Assembly (NCBI GenBank): GCA_020860715.1
Contig: JAJBTU010000002.1
Span: 1-59,288 of the forward strand
Length of the DNA: 59,288 nt
Source of the DNA: Clostridiales bacterium
GTDB lineage: Bacteria; Bacillota; Clostridia; Lachnospirales; Lachnospiraceae
Reading direction: 5' to 3'
Shown here: one piece after another, positions 1 through 8,451 of the stretch
How the letters are laid out: the number at the start of each line of letters is the position of its first letter
Numbering within the stretch: position 1 is the first letter of the stretch
Notes under the pieces: model-generated
What the model was told of the DNA's origin: nothing
Database searches by the model: none
Seen by the model: only the letters and a program-made list of their open reading frames with translations
Translations under genes and position numbers: made by a program

Positions 1-55
1 CTTTTTTCACTGCGTTTTCAAATTTGAGAAATAATTTTTCTGGAAGTTAAGGATT

Positions 56-928
56 TTGAGCTGCTGCTCGACCGTGGATCTGACAAAGGAACATCTGGAC
101 GGGAGAGAGATTCATTACACTTACATGCACTATTCTCTGGACGGCAAAGAGTATCTGGACGATCTGGGACAGACGATGCCATTTGATGAATTTTACAGAA
201 AGATGCAGGAAGGCGCCGAGACAAAGACATCACAGATCAATGCGGAGGAGTTCGTGAAGTATTTTCGCCCGTTTCTGGAACAGGGGCTGGATGTTTTGCA
301 TGTCAGTCTTTCCAGCGGGATTTCCGGGACATACAATTCCGCCTGCATAGCGCGGGACATGCTGAAAGAAGAGTTTCCGGAGCGGGAACTTCTGGTTGTA
401 GATTCTCTGGCTGCTTCCTCAGGCTACGGGCTGCTCATGGAACTGCTCGCGGATATGCGGGATGCCGGAAGCACTCTGGAAGAACTGTACGACTGGACGC
501 TGAAAAACCGACTGACGATTCATCACTGGTTTTTCTCCACGGATCTGACTTTCTTTATCAAAGGCGGGCGGATTTCAAAAACATCCGGTTTTATCGGGAA
601 CGTGCTGAATATCTGCCCGCTCATGAATGTGAATGATGAGGGCAAACTGATCCCCAGAAGCAAGATTCGCGGTAAGCGTGCGGTCATCAAAAAGCTGGTA
701 GAACAGATGAAAGAACACGCGGCAGACGGCCAGAATTACAGCGGGAAATGCTATATGTGTAATTCTGCCTGCCATGAGGACGCGAGGACAGTAGCGGATC
801 TGGTCGAGGCGGCTTTTCCGAAACTGGACGGGCCGGTGCAGATCAATGATATCGGCACGACCATCGGCAGCCATACCGGACCTGGAACGGTCGCGCTGTT
901 CTTTGTGGGGGATGTGAGGGTTCATTGA
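56..928 (+). CDS. DegV family fatty-acid-binding protein, N-terminus possibly damaged
   Basis: DegV/FakB proteins bind a long-chain fatty acid between two lobes and present it to fatty acid kinase. The lobe signatures are visible: TSQ at residues 58-60, SSGISGTYNSA at about 86-96 and KGGRISK at about 169-175. The reading frame gives 290 residues from a TTG at 56, close to the usual length. The family's first beta strand and DS(T/S)xDL motif should open the protein. Here only STVDL is in frame, while residues reading KDFELL lie just upstream in another frame (49-66). This suggests a small frameshifting deletion near 60-75, or a sequence error, so the true N-terminus is uncertain. The gene ends 10 bases before the convergent gene at 939. 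Family call is firm; the substrate is not shown. Confidence 0.85.
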   Translation: MSCCSTVDLTKEHLDGREIHYTYMHYSLDGKEYLDDLGQTMPFDEFYRKMQEGAETKTSQINAEEFVKYFRPFLEQGLDVLHVSLSSGISGTYNSACIARDMLKEEFPERELLVVDSLAASSGYGLLMELLADMRDAGSTLEELYDWTLKNRLTIHHWFFSTDLTFFIKGGRISKTSGFIGNVLNICPLMNVNDEGKLIPRSKIRGKRAVIKKLVEQMKEHAADGQNYSGKCYMCNSACHEDARTVADLVEAAFPKLDGPVQINDIGTTIGSHTGPGTVALFFVGDVRVH

Positions 929-938
929 AATGTGCTTA

Positions 939-2468
939 TCACATCCGCTGAGGCGGCACGGCGTGCTCGAGGTCTTCTCGGTCTACAATCAGTTTGATTG
1001 CCCATGGCGGCACATCGACGTCCCGGTAATCCTCGCGCAAAAAGACAAATGCGGTATCATAGGGAGGCTTTTTGACCGGGAAAGTCCCGTAGCCGTCGGT
1101 GAAATAGATCAGTCCGCGCAGCTTCGTGAAGCAGCCGCGGCACATCAGCTCCTGTACGCGGGAAAACGGCGGACGAAAGTCCGTGCCGCCGTATCCGCGG
1201 ATCGTGAAATGCTCCAGATAGTCACGCATCTCGTCCTGGTTCGTGATCAGCACATCTTCCTGTACCTGGTCGTCGCACTGCAGGATGTGGATGTGAATCT
1301 TTCGGAAAAAACTTTCGGACTCGCTTAATATGCTGCAGGTTTCTTCAAGGAAAGCAAGGAGCAGCTCCCCCTGGCAGGACATGGAGGTGTCCAGTACTAT
1401 CACAAAATCTTCTATTTTTTTGACTTCTTTTGTCTCAAGCGGTTCGATCAGCGGGATGGAGCCGTAGAGTTCCATGCCGTAATTATAATAAATATAGTCA
1501 AACGAATCCATGTCAACCTGCATTTCCTCTTTTAATACCGAAAATTTCCGGAGAAAATCCCGGTAATCATAGCGCTTGCGATTTACAGCGCAGACCTGTT
1601 CTTCCAGAACTTTTGCATCGTCGGAGGCGTCTTTTCCGAATGTTTCCATCTCTGTCTGCATGCGGTCACGGATATCATCCCACTTTTTCTTAGAATCAGA
1701 AGGGGCGGAATCGGACGGGGCGTTGGGCTGCGGCTCGTTTTTGGAGCCGCTGCTGTCGAGTCCGGAGGAGGGCTTCTGTGGCGGCATCGGCGAGGAAGAG
1801 TCAGTCTCCCAACGACTGTGATCATCAACGGCAAATTCCCGTTTCAGCTGGTCGAGCCTGGCCTGGACCGGATGAATCCGGATCAGCTGGCGGTAAATGC
1901 GCTGGGCAGTCAGAGGAGTTCCGTTATCGGAGCTGCTGCGGGAGGGAGCCTGTCTTCCAGAAGCAGATAAAACACCGGAAGCGGATTCCCTGCCGGAGGC
2001 AGACACAGCGGCGGAAGAACGTCCGGATGTGGCGGAAATATCGGTCACAGACCGATATACCTCCCGCCGAAACGCAGACATGGGACGGTGCAGCGCACGG
2101 ATATACAGCCCGTCGATCACATGTTCAGCGGCGATGTCACAGGCAAGATTCCAGTATTCCGCATCACGGTTTTCACGCGTCCAGATATGCGCAAAAAGAC
2201 AATGCAGGATGCTGTGAAGATACAGGCGGTTGACTGCTTCACGTCCCTTACGGAAGACATCCGCTATCTTGTCAGGCTGAAAATAATAAATCGTGCCGTC
2301 CGTACCTGCTGTTCGAATCTGCCCGTCTGCAAGCAGCGAGAGCGAGGAGAGCGCCACGTCCAGAAAACGCATATTCATGTATAATTCTGTCTGTGCACCG
2401 TGCAGAATATCCTGCGCGATTTCCGTGAAAGCCAGACCGCGTGCCTGTTCGTCATAGATTATACTCAT
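939..2468 (-). CDS. DUF2201-type VWA / metallopeptidase-like protein
   Basis: A 509-residue protein with the layout of the DUF2201 (COG3864) group. An N-terminal metallopeptidase-like helix region has H85, H89 and H94 (HSILH followed by LFAH). A central low-complexity Ser/Ala/Pro linker spans about residues 145-265. A C-terminal von Willebrand A-like domain has an intact MIDAS start DTSMS at 360-364. The glutamate of a canonical HExxH is Ser here, so proteolysis is doubtful. These proteins usually work with a MoxR-type AAA+ ATPase encoded next door, but no such gene is present on either side. The start ATG at 2468 has an upstream AGAAAAGAGATC stretch as a weak ribosome binding site. The biological role is unknown. 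Confidence 0.8.
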   Translation of the reverse strand: MSIIYDEQARGLAFTEIAQDILHGAQTELYMNMRFLDVALSSLSLLADGQIRTAGTDGTIYYFQPDKIADVFRKGREAVNRLYLHSILHCLFAHIWTRENRDAEYWNLACDIAAEHVIDGLYIRALHRPMSAFRREVYRSVTDISATSGRSSAAVSASGRESASGVLSASGRQAPSRSSSDNGTPLTAQRIYRQLIRIHPVQARLDQLKREFAVDDHSRWETDSSSPMPPQKPSSGLDSSGSKNEPQPNAPSDSAPSDSKKKWDDIRDRMQTEMETFGKDASDDAKVLEEQVCAVNRKRYDYRDFLRKFSVLKEEMQVDMDSFDYIYYNYGMELYGSIPLIEPLETKEVKKIEDFVIVLDTSMSCQGELLLAFLEETCSILSESESFFRKIHIHILQCDDQVQEDVLITNQDEMRDYLEHFTIRGYGGTDFRPPFSRVQELMCRGCFTKLRGLIYFTDGYGTFPVKKPPYDTAFVFLREDYRDVDVPPWAIKLIVDREDLEHAVPPQRM

Positions 2469-2704
2469 AGCTGATCTCTTTTCTGTAAGCCATTGTGATT
2501 GTATCTGCTATATTATAGGAACCTGCTGCGCAGAACCCTGTAATCAGATTGACAGGGCTGTCGCCCCTTTTATCGGCAGTTCCTTACGGAACTTCCGCTT
2601 CCCTCTTTGCCAGCCGCAGGGCAGCCCTGCGGTATGTGGTTGTGTGCATATAAATATAGCACGAACCGGGAATGAAAGGAAGCTGTAAAAACATAAAAAA
2701 GTGT

Positions 2705-2733
2705 TTGACAAATCAAAATCGCAAGTATATAAT
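2705..2733 (+). promoter_or_regulatory. Promoter of tRNA-Arg
   Basis: A near-perfect vegetative promoter: TTGACA at 2705-2710, 17-base spacer, TATAAT at 2728-2733, about 20 bases before the tRNA. The rest of 2469-2704 shows no gene that I can support, only a short GC-rich inverted stretch near 2620-2637. Confidence 0.9.
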
Positions 2734-2753
2734 AAGCGGTGCTGATGAGGCAT

Positions 2754-2827
2754 GTGTGCATAGCTCAGCTGGATAGAGCGTTTGGCTACGGACCAAAAGG
2801 CCGGGGGTTCGAATCCTCTTGCACACG
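2754..2827 (+). tRNA. tRNA-Arg (anticodon ACG)
   Basis: A 74-base cloverleaf. The acceptor arms GTGTGCA (2754-2760) and TGCACAC (2820-2826) pair perfectly, with discriminator G2827. The D arm is GCTC/GAGC, the anticodon stem TTTGG/CCAAA closes the loop CTACGGA, giving anticodon ACG, and the T loop is TTCGAAT. The 3' CCA is not encoded. It has its own strong promoter and is followed by an intrinsic terminator, so it is a single-gene transcription unit. The ACG anticodon would be deaminated to ICG and read CGU/CGC/CGA. Confidence 0.97.
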
Positions 2828-2839
2828 CTGTATAGCAGG

Positions 2840-2877
2840 ACCGCAGATCTTTGACAGGATTTGCGGTTTTTCTTTTT
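2840..2877 (+). terminator. Intrinsic terminator after tRNA-Arg
   Basis: ACCGCA (2840-2845) pairs with TGCGGT (2862-2867) across a loop and is followed by a T-rich run to 2877. Confidence 0.8.
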
Positions 2878-2903
2878 CACTTTATAAGTGCAGGGGGAAG
2901 ATC

Positions 2904-3491
2904 ATGGGGAAGATAAAAGAAGAAGCTGCGCAGGGAAAAAAGTGCAGGACTTTGCATAGAATGTATTACAATTCGCCGATCGGGAAACTTTGCCTGGAGG
3001 ACGATGGGGAAGCCCTGACCGCGTTATATCCGGCCGGGGCGTTACAGCATAATCAGGAGCCGGCAGCGTGCCGGGAATCTGAATTATTGCAGCATGCCTG
3101 CAGAGAACTGGAAGAATATTTTTCCGGCACACGGGAATTATTTGATATTCCGCTGCATCCGCAGGGGACTGATTTTCAGAAAAAAGTGTGGAACGCGCTG
3201 CGGGAAATCCCTTTCGGAGAGACAAGGAGCTACGCGGATATCGCCGGGCGGATCGGTCAGCCGCATGCCTGCCGTGCGGTTGGCGGTGCGAACAATAAGA
3301 ACCGGATTCTCATCATGATTCCCTGTCATCGTGTCATTGGAAAGGATGGAAGTATGACCGGCTTTGGCTGTGGAATCCATGCAAAGGAATATCTGCTAAA
3401 GCTGGAACGTATGCCTGCGAGGATATCTGAAAAAACGGAAGCACAGGACGAAGAGCAGATGGATATGCTCAGCGAAGCAAAGCTGATTTAA
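2904..3491 (+). CDS. ogt: Methylated-DNA--protein-cysteine methyltransferase
   Basis: A suicide DNA-repair protein that transfers the O6-alkyl group of guanine to its own cysteine. The catalytic IPCHRV motif is intact near residue 140, preceded by the helix-turn-helix region (FQKKVWNALREIPFGET, then SYADIA) that inserts an arginine finger into DNA. The protein is 195 residues; single-domain Ogt/MGMT proteins are about 160-175, the excess being a short basic N-terminus and an acidic C-terminal tail. ATG at 2904 was chosen because AGGGGGA lies 5-6 bases upstream. The frame is open further upstream but runs through the tRNA, so that part is not coding. It lies convergent with mgtE. Confidence 0.93.
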   Translation: MGKIKEEAAQGKKCRTLHRMYYNSPIGKLCLEDDGEALTALYPAGALQHNQEPAACRESELLQHACRELEEYFSGTRELFDIPLHPQGTDFQKKVWNALREIPFGETRSYADIAGRIGQPHACRAVGGANNKNRILIMIPCHRVIGKDGSMTGFGCGIHAKEYLLKLERMPARISEKTEAQDEEQMDMLSEAKLI

Positions 3492-3524
3492 TTGCGGCAG
3501 GGAATGCGCGGAATCTTTATGAAT

Positions 3525-3561
3525 ACAGAAAATCACCGGTCGGGAACCGGTGATTTTCTGT
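3525..3561. terminator. Bidirectional hairpin between ogt and mgtE
   Basis: A perfect 16-base inverted repeat (3525-3540 and 3546-3561) with loop CGGGA. The stem ends carry GAAAAT/ATTTTC, giving a U-rich 3' arm in both directions, which suits shared termination of the two convergent genes. Confidence 0.75.
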
Positions 3562-3600
3562 GGGACACGGATGAATTTGATTCGCATGCATCAGCGGCAG

Positions 3601-4992
3601 TCACCCCAGATGCATGATCTGTATCAGCAGCAGCCAGCTTAAGCTGTAATAGGTGACGACCGCAACCAGGTCGTTGATGGTGGTGATCAGCGGACCGGAA
3701 GCAACTGCCGGATCGACGTGGATCCTGTTGAAAAACAAAGGAATGCAGGTGCCGACCATTCCGGAGATCAACATGGCTACCATCAATGAGAAACCGACGC
3801 AGCCCGACACGGCAAAGGCGAAACTGGCCGTTGCTCCTTTAAAGAAAAAGATATAAAGCCCGACAACAATGACGGATATGGATCCCAGAAGAAGACCGTT
3901 GCAAAGCCCGACTTTCATCTCTTTCCAGACCAGGGAAAACTTTTGACGCCCGGTCAGATTTTCATCCATCAGCACCCGGATGGTCACAGCAAGAGACTGG
4001 GTGCCGACATTACCTGCCATGTCGAGGATCAGGGACTGGAACGCCATGATGATCGTCAGCTGGCTTACCACGGCTTCGAATGCTCCGACGACAGAGGAGA
4101 CGAGCATGCCAAGCACCAGGAGAATCGACAGCCAGGGAAGACGCTTTTTCATACTTTCTCTGAGCGGCTCATTCAGATCTTCTTCTGCGGACAGACCTGC
4201 CAGCTTTGCATAATCCTCGCCCATCTCGCTGTCGACCAGTTCTACAATGCTCTGTGAAGTGATGATTCCCAGAAGCCGATTCTCATCGCTGAGCACGGGG
4301 ATCGAGTCCTCGGAATAGTCCTTCAGCTTTTCGATACAGTCGTCGATGGAGGTATGGCCGTATACATAAGGGTACGAGGTGGCGATCAGATTCTCCAGCG
4401 GGGTGTCCCGCCGGGCGATGATCAGATCCTTCAGATCGATCGCACCGTAGAAGGTGCCGTCCTCCGCCACAGTAAACAGTGTCGTGATGTTGTCGTTTTT
4501 TTCCGCCTGTTCGATCAGTGCACTCATGGCCTGCTTGATGGTCAGGTTTTCACGGAAACTGATATAGTTGGTCGTCATACGGCTGCCGATCTCATCCTCG
4601 TCAAAAACAGAGATGATCGAGATGTCATTCCGGGCATCCTCATCCATGAGACCGACGAACAGCTGCCGCTTCTCACGGGAGATGGATTTGAGGATTTCCA
4701 CGACCGTATCGGTCTCCATCTTTGAAAGAATGCCGGCGGCCTTCTTTACATCCATCTCACTCAGGTATTTGAGTGTTTCTTCCTCATCGGTATGTTCAAA
4801 AATATCAGAGAGCATATCCTGTCCCAGAATGCGGAACAGCTTTTTCTGCTCAACACTTGAAAGTTCCAGAAGAGCCTCAGCCAGATCATTTTCGTGGTAA
4901 TCGTCCAGCTTGCTGCGCAGTACACCCGGGGAGATATCACTCCGGATGATCGCGACGATTTCTGATGTGTAATCCTGAATTTTCGGCTCCAT
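3601..4992 (-). CDS. mgtE: Magnesium transporter MgtE
   Basis: A Mg2+-gated magnesium channel of the cytoplasmic membrane, 463 residues, matching the usual 450-470. The order is the superhelical MgtE N domain (to about residue 135), two CBS domains (about 140-260, including the TSQSIVELVD segment) that sense cytosolic Mg2+, a plug helix, then five membrane helices from about 285 to the end. The permease contains the conserved SLILDMAGNVGTQSLA region of the ion pathway. ATG 4992 follows GAGGAGGGAGAACGAT. A long leader of about 280 bases separates the start from a plausible promoter at 5276-5304. The gene is monocistronic and convergent with ogt. Confidence 0.96.
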   Translation of the reverse strand: MEPKIQDYTSEIVAIIRSDISPGVLRSKLDDYHENDLAEALLELSSVEQKKLFRILGQDMLSDIFEHTDEEETLKYLSEMDVKKAAGILSKMETDTVVEILKSISREKRQLFVGLMDEDARNDISIISVFDEDEIGSRMTTNYISFRENLTIKQAMSALIEQAEKNDNITTLFTVAEDGTFYGAIDLKDLIIARRDTPLENLIATSYPYVYGHTSIDDCIEKLKDYSEDSIPVLSDENRLLGIITSQSIVELVDSEMGEDYAKLAGLSAEEDLNEPLRESMKKRLPWLSILLVLGMLVSSVVGAFEAVVSQLTIIMAFQSLILDMAGNVGTQSLAVTIRVLMDENLTGRQKFSLVWKEMKVGLCNGLLLGSISVIVVGLYIFFFKGATASFAFAVSGCVGFSLMVAMLISGMVGTCIPLFFNRIHVDPAVASGPLITTINDLVAVVTYYSLSWLLLIQIMHLG

Positions 4993-5275
4993 ATCGTTCT
5001 CCCTCCTCTCTAAATAGCGCGCACAAAAATAATGAAGAATATGTATTCTTCAAAAATTCAAACGTTGAGTCGGTTGAAAACAGGACAGGAAGCAGAATTG
5101 CGGTTAAGAGAAACAGAACAGACCACTGCTGCATTTCCACCCTGTGTCGCTACTTCGACTTCGACCGTCACCAGCGTCCATTCTGTTCACCTGCCTCTCA
5201 ATGATTTTTATAATTCAGATAGAGTGTGCCGGAAACTACAGACCATGAATATCTGCCGTTCTGCACAACAGCTTT
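4993..5275 (-). promoter_or_regulatory. Long structured 5' leader of mgtE with possible leader ORF
   Basis: The predicted mgtE transcript has a leader of about 280 bases. Its middle can form a long-range stem in which GAACAGA and TCTGTTC pair (plus-strand arms near 5114-5121 and 5182-5189). An open frame on the minus strand starts at ATG 5134, encodes a hydrophobic peptide (SVLFLLTAILLPVLF near its N-terminus) and ends at 4937, overlapping the first 56 bases of mgtE in another frame. I looked for the M-box core GGTGAGGCTC and did not find it. A Mg2+-responsive leader is inferred from position only. Confidence 0.35.
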
Positions 5276-5304
5276 ATTGTAGCAAAAGAATCGGGCGGGC
5301 GCAA
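5276..5304 (-). promoter_or_regulatory. Putative mgtE promoter
   Basis: Read on the minus strand: TTGCGC (-35, 5304-5299), 17-base spacer, TACAAT (-10, 5281-5276). The -10 is good and the -35 is imperfect. Confidence 0.5.
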
Positions 5305-5334
5305 GCGGTTTTCTGAATTTTTGCAGATTTCCGA

Positions 5335-5363
5335 TTGATTCTTTCCGCTGTGTAAATTATAAT
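5335..5363 (+). promoter_or_regulatory. Promoter of aldo/keto reductase gene
   Basis: TTGATT (5335-5340), 17-base spacer, TATAAT (5358-5363), 55 bases before the start codon at 5418 and divergent from the mgtE promoter. Confidence 0.75.
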
Positions 5364-5417
5364 GGTCGAAGTGGGTCAACCGTTGATAATCATGGCGAAG
5401 GAGGAGAACAGAGGCCT

Positions 5418-6440
5418 ATGGATACAGTAAGACTCGGAAAAACAGAGATTGTGACAAATAAAAATGGATTTGGCGCTCTGCCGATCCAGCGGGTAAGCGA
5501 TGAGGAAGCGGTGAAGATCATCCGCAGGGCTTATGACGGCGGGGTTACTTTTTTTGATACGGCAAGGTTCTATACGGACAGCGAACACAAGCTGGGGCTG
5601 GCGCTCCATGAGGTGAGGAACCATGTGTTTATTTCCTCGAAGACGGCGGCGGTGACTCCTGAGGATTTCTGGAAGGATCTGGAGACGACGCTTAAGAATC
5701 TGAAGACGGATCACCTGGACATTTATCAGTTCCACAATCCGTCTTTCTGTCCGAAGCCGGGGGATGAAAGCGGCGTTTATGAGTGTATGTTAAAAGCGAA
5801 GGAACAGGGCAAGATTTTACATATCGGTATCACGAATCATCGGCTGAAGGTGGCAAATGAGGCCATTGAGTCCGGACTTTATGAGACGCTGCAGTTTCCG
5901 TTCTGCTATCTGGCGACGGAGGAGGATGAGAAGCTGGTGGCGGACTGCAGGGCGGCAGACATGGGCTTTATCGCGATGAAAGCGCTCTCCGGCGGACTGA
6001 TTACCAATTCGGCTGCGGCTTACGCCTTTGAGGCGCAGTATGACAACGTGCTTCCCATCTGGGGTGTGCAGCGGATGAGTGAACTCGAAGAGTTCCTTTC
6101 CTATGTTGTCTGTCCGCCTGTGATGACGGATGAGATCCGCGCATTGATCGAAAAGGACCGCAAAGAACTGATGGGCGAGTTCTGCCGCGGCTGCGGCTAC
6201 TGCATGCCGTGTCCGGCCGGGATTGAGATCAACAACTGTGCGCGTATGTCCCTGATGATCCGTCGGGCGCCGTCCGCGGCTCAGCTGACACCGGAAATGC
6301 AGGCGAAGATGATGAAGATTGAGGAATGTCTGCACTGCAACAAGTGCAAATCTAAGTGCCCGTATCACCTGGATACTCCAACTCTGCTGGCGAAGAACCT
6401 GCAGGATTATAAGGAGATTCTGGCGGGTAAGGCATATTGA
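5418..6440 (+). CDS. Aldo/keto reductase with C-terminal ferredoxin-like domain
   Basis: A 340-residue oxidoreductase. The N-terminal part is the AKR TIM barrel: GGVTFFDTARFYTDSE carries the catalytic Asp and Tyr, SSKTA the catalytic Lys, and YQFHNP the His region. The C-terminal part has two cysteine clusters typical of 4Fe-4S binding, CRGCGYCMPCP (about 255-265) and CLHCNKCKSKCP (about 304-315). Such ferredoxin-tailed AKRs are common in anaerobic Clostridia and probably couple NAD(P)H or ferredoxin to carbonyl reduction; the substrate is unknown. AGGAGG lies at 5399-5404, 13 bases before ATG, somewhat far. A second paralogue lies at 11433. Confidence 0.9.
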   Translation: MDTVRLGKTEIVTNKNGFGALPIQRVSDEEAVKIIRRAYDGGVTFFDTARFYTDSEHKLGLALHEVRNHVFISSKTAAVTPEDFWKDLETTLKNLKTDHLDIYQFHNPSFCPKPGDESGVYECMLKAKEQGKILHIGITNHRLKVANEAIESGLYETLQFPFCYLATEEDEKLVADCRAADMGFIAMKALSGGLITNSAAAYAFEAQYDNVLPIWGVQRMSELEEFLSYVVCPPVMTDEIRALIEKDRKELMGEFCRGCGYCMPCPAGIEINNCARMSLMIRRAPSAAQLTPEMQAKMMKIEECLHCNKCKSKCPYHLDTPTLLAKNLQDYKEILAGKAY

Positions 6441-6479
6441 TAAGAAAATTGTTTTAGTGAGCAGTGAGGATGAAAAGCG

Positions 6480-7410
6480 ATGCTGACGGAAAGAATTGAA
6501 GCAATCAGACAGAATTATGTAAACAGCAAACCCTGCATTTCCACAGACCGGGCACGGATCTGGACGGATTCGCACAAAAGGACGGAGGGACAGCCGGTCT
6601 GCATCCTCACATATCCTCTACGCGAACCGCTATGCCGATGAGGCGGAGCGCCTTGCAGCAGCCGAGAAAGACATGACCCGGAAAGAGGAGCTTCTGCGGA
6701 TCGAGGCTGTCTGCCGCAGGGTACCGGAATATCCGCCGGAGAGTTTTTACGAGGCGATTCAGTTTGTGTGGTTTACACAGATCGGCGGGATTCTGTCTGA
6801 AAATCCACTGTCCCTCAATCCGGGACGGTTTGATCAGTATATGGATCCTTATTATGAAAAAGATCTTGCCGCGGGAACGATCACGCCGGATGAGGCGCAG
6901 GAACTGATTGACGCGCTGTGGCTGAAATATTCTGAATGGGTATGGACGATCTCCGCGAATACGGCGGATTATTTTGTCGGCTACAACCAGTTCCAGAACC
7001 TGACGGTCGGCGGCAGGACACGGGAAGGCCTGGATGCAACGAATCCGGTGATCGTGGGAGTCAACGCATTTGAGGAAAATATAGAAGCAGCCTGCGCGTT
7101 TCTGGAAGAGGTGCAGGCTTCCCATCCGGCGGATTCTTCTGTGGCGGATGGACAGGAATCCGGTGCTGCGGACATTTCACTGGAGTTTCTTCCTTATCAT
7201 CGATATGGGATGGATAAGTACGCCGCGCTTGGCATACCAGATCCGGATGCACGCTATGCGGTGTTGAGAAAGCAGATAGAAGAAGAGCAGATTGAACTGC
7301 AAACAGGATTTTTTCTGGCAGAGCGTATGGAAATCCCCTCAGAGGAATTGCTGGAAAGGTATCGGGAGATTGCGGCGGCACATCATATCCGCACGGTATC
7401 GTTTCGATAA
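6480..7410 (+). pseudogene. Decayed glycyl radical enzyme fused to remnant of its activase
   Basis: Three gene pieces are joined by deletions. 6480-6600 encodes a normal-looking N-terminus of a PFL/glycerol-dehydratase-type glycyl radical enzyme (RIEAIRQNYVNSKPCIS, then TEGQPVCI) that runs into a stop at 6639. From about 6610 another frame encodes a middle fragment (RYADEAERLA ... NPGRFDQYM ... GYNQFQNLTVGGRTREG). Near 7041 that frame continues straight into the C-terminal part of a radical SAM activating enzyme (PVIVGVNAFEENI, then EFLPYHRYG). The catalytic Cys loop, the glycyl radical domain and the activase CxxxCxxC are all missing, so neither enzyme can function. The order suggests an ancestral enzyme-activase operon. 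The substrate class cannot be read from what remains. Confidence 0.85.
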
Positions 7411-7516
7411 AGAAGGGCATGGCTCTTTGACAGGGATGGGTTTCAGAAAATCGTGCAGCCGCGAAGATACAAAACGACTGCGAACGGGAATATAAAATAA
7501 AATCGGAGTTTTCTAA

Positions 7517-8395
7517 ATGGAACAAATCATAAATATCTCTTCTCCGGTCAATGCGATGAACGAAAAAGCCAACACGGCAGAGCGGAGCATCATCAAAAAA
7601 TTTCGCCGCGAACTCTGGTGCCGCTTCACGAAAGCGGTGCAGGAGTACGAACTGATTCAGGATGGCGACCGGATTGCGGTCTGCATTTCCGGCGGCAAGG
7701 ACTCCATGCTGATGGCGAAGCTGTTTCAGGAACTTTACCGGCATGGACGGAGAAATTTCGAGCTGGTTTTTCTGGTGATGAATCCCGGCTACAATGACGC
7801 GAATTATCAGAGGATTCTTGATAACGCGCGTCTTTTAAATGTGCCGCTCACCGTATTTCAGACGGAGATTTTTGATATCGTAAATTCAGAGAAGGGCTCG
7901 CCGTGCTATCTGTGTGCCCGGATGCGCCGCGGCTACCTTTACAGTAAAGCAAAAGAACTGGGCTGCAATAAGATTGCGCTTGGACACCATTATGACGATG
8001 TGATCGAGACCATTCTGATGGGGATGCTGTACGGCGGCCAGGTGCAGACGATGATGCCGAAGCTGCACAGCATTCATTTTGAGGGCATGGAGCTGATCCG
8101 GCCAATGTATCTGATCCGGGAGAAGGATATTATTCGCTGGGCGGACTACAACGACCTGCATTTTATCCGCTGCGCGTGCCGCTTTACAGAAGCCTGCGCT
8201 TCCAGTGACGAGACGGAGATGACTTCGAAACGGGCAGAGGTGAAGCAGCTGATCGCAAAACTTGCCGAGCGTGATCCGGAGGTGGAGAGCAATATTTTCC
8301 GAAGTGTCGAAAATGTCAATCTGAATACCGTGATCGGCTGGAAACAGGACGGCGTGCGGCATCATTTTCTGGATACGTATGAAGGGGAATCCTGA
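7517..8395 (+). CDS. TtcA-like PP-loop tRNA thiolation ATPase
   Basis: A 292-residue member of the TtcA/TtuA group, which adenylates a tRNA base and replaces oxygen with sulfur. The PP-loop SGGKDS is at residues 58-63. Cys130 and Cys133 (PCYLC) plus a third Cys in CACRFTEAC (219-227) match the pattern that holds a 4Fe-4S cluster in TtcA. GHHYDD at about 157-162 is the second nucleotide-binding motif. The start ATG has a modest GGAG 9 bases upstream. TtcA itself makes 2-thiocytidine at position 32; close homologues in Clostridia are less well characterised, so the exact base is uncertain. It is followed by a MATE gene after 56 bases. Confidence 0.85.
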   Translation: MEQIINISSPVNAMNEKANTAERSIIKKFRRELWCRFTKAVQEYELIQDGDRIAVCISGGKDSMLMAKLFQELYRHGRRNFELVFLVMNPGYNDANYQRILDNARLLNVPLTVFQTEIFDIVNSEKGSPCYLCARMRRGYLYSKAKELGCNKIALGHHYDDVIETILMGMLYGGQVQTMMPKLHSIHFEGMELIRPMYLIREKDIIRWADYNDLHFIRCACRFTEACASSDETEMTSKRAEVKQLIAKLAERDPEVESNIFRSVENVNLNTVIGWKQDGVRHHFLDTYEGES

Positions 8396-8451
8396 CAGAA
8401 AATGGAAGCAAAGAAAAGCAGGATAAGATAGAAACAGGAGTCGGATTTACA

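Noticed and set aside
2739-2903. Open frame continuous with ogt running through the tRNA gene
   Set aside because: The tRNA, its promoter and its terminator occupy this stretch, and ATG 2904 has a proper ribosome binding site, so the upstream part is not coding.
4993-5275. M-box (Mg2+) riboswitch before mgtE
   Set aside because: The position fits, but I could not find the conserved GGTGAGGCTC core on the mgtE strand, so no riboswitch class is claimed.
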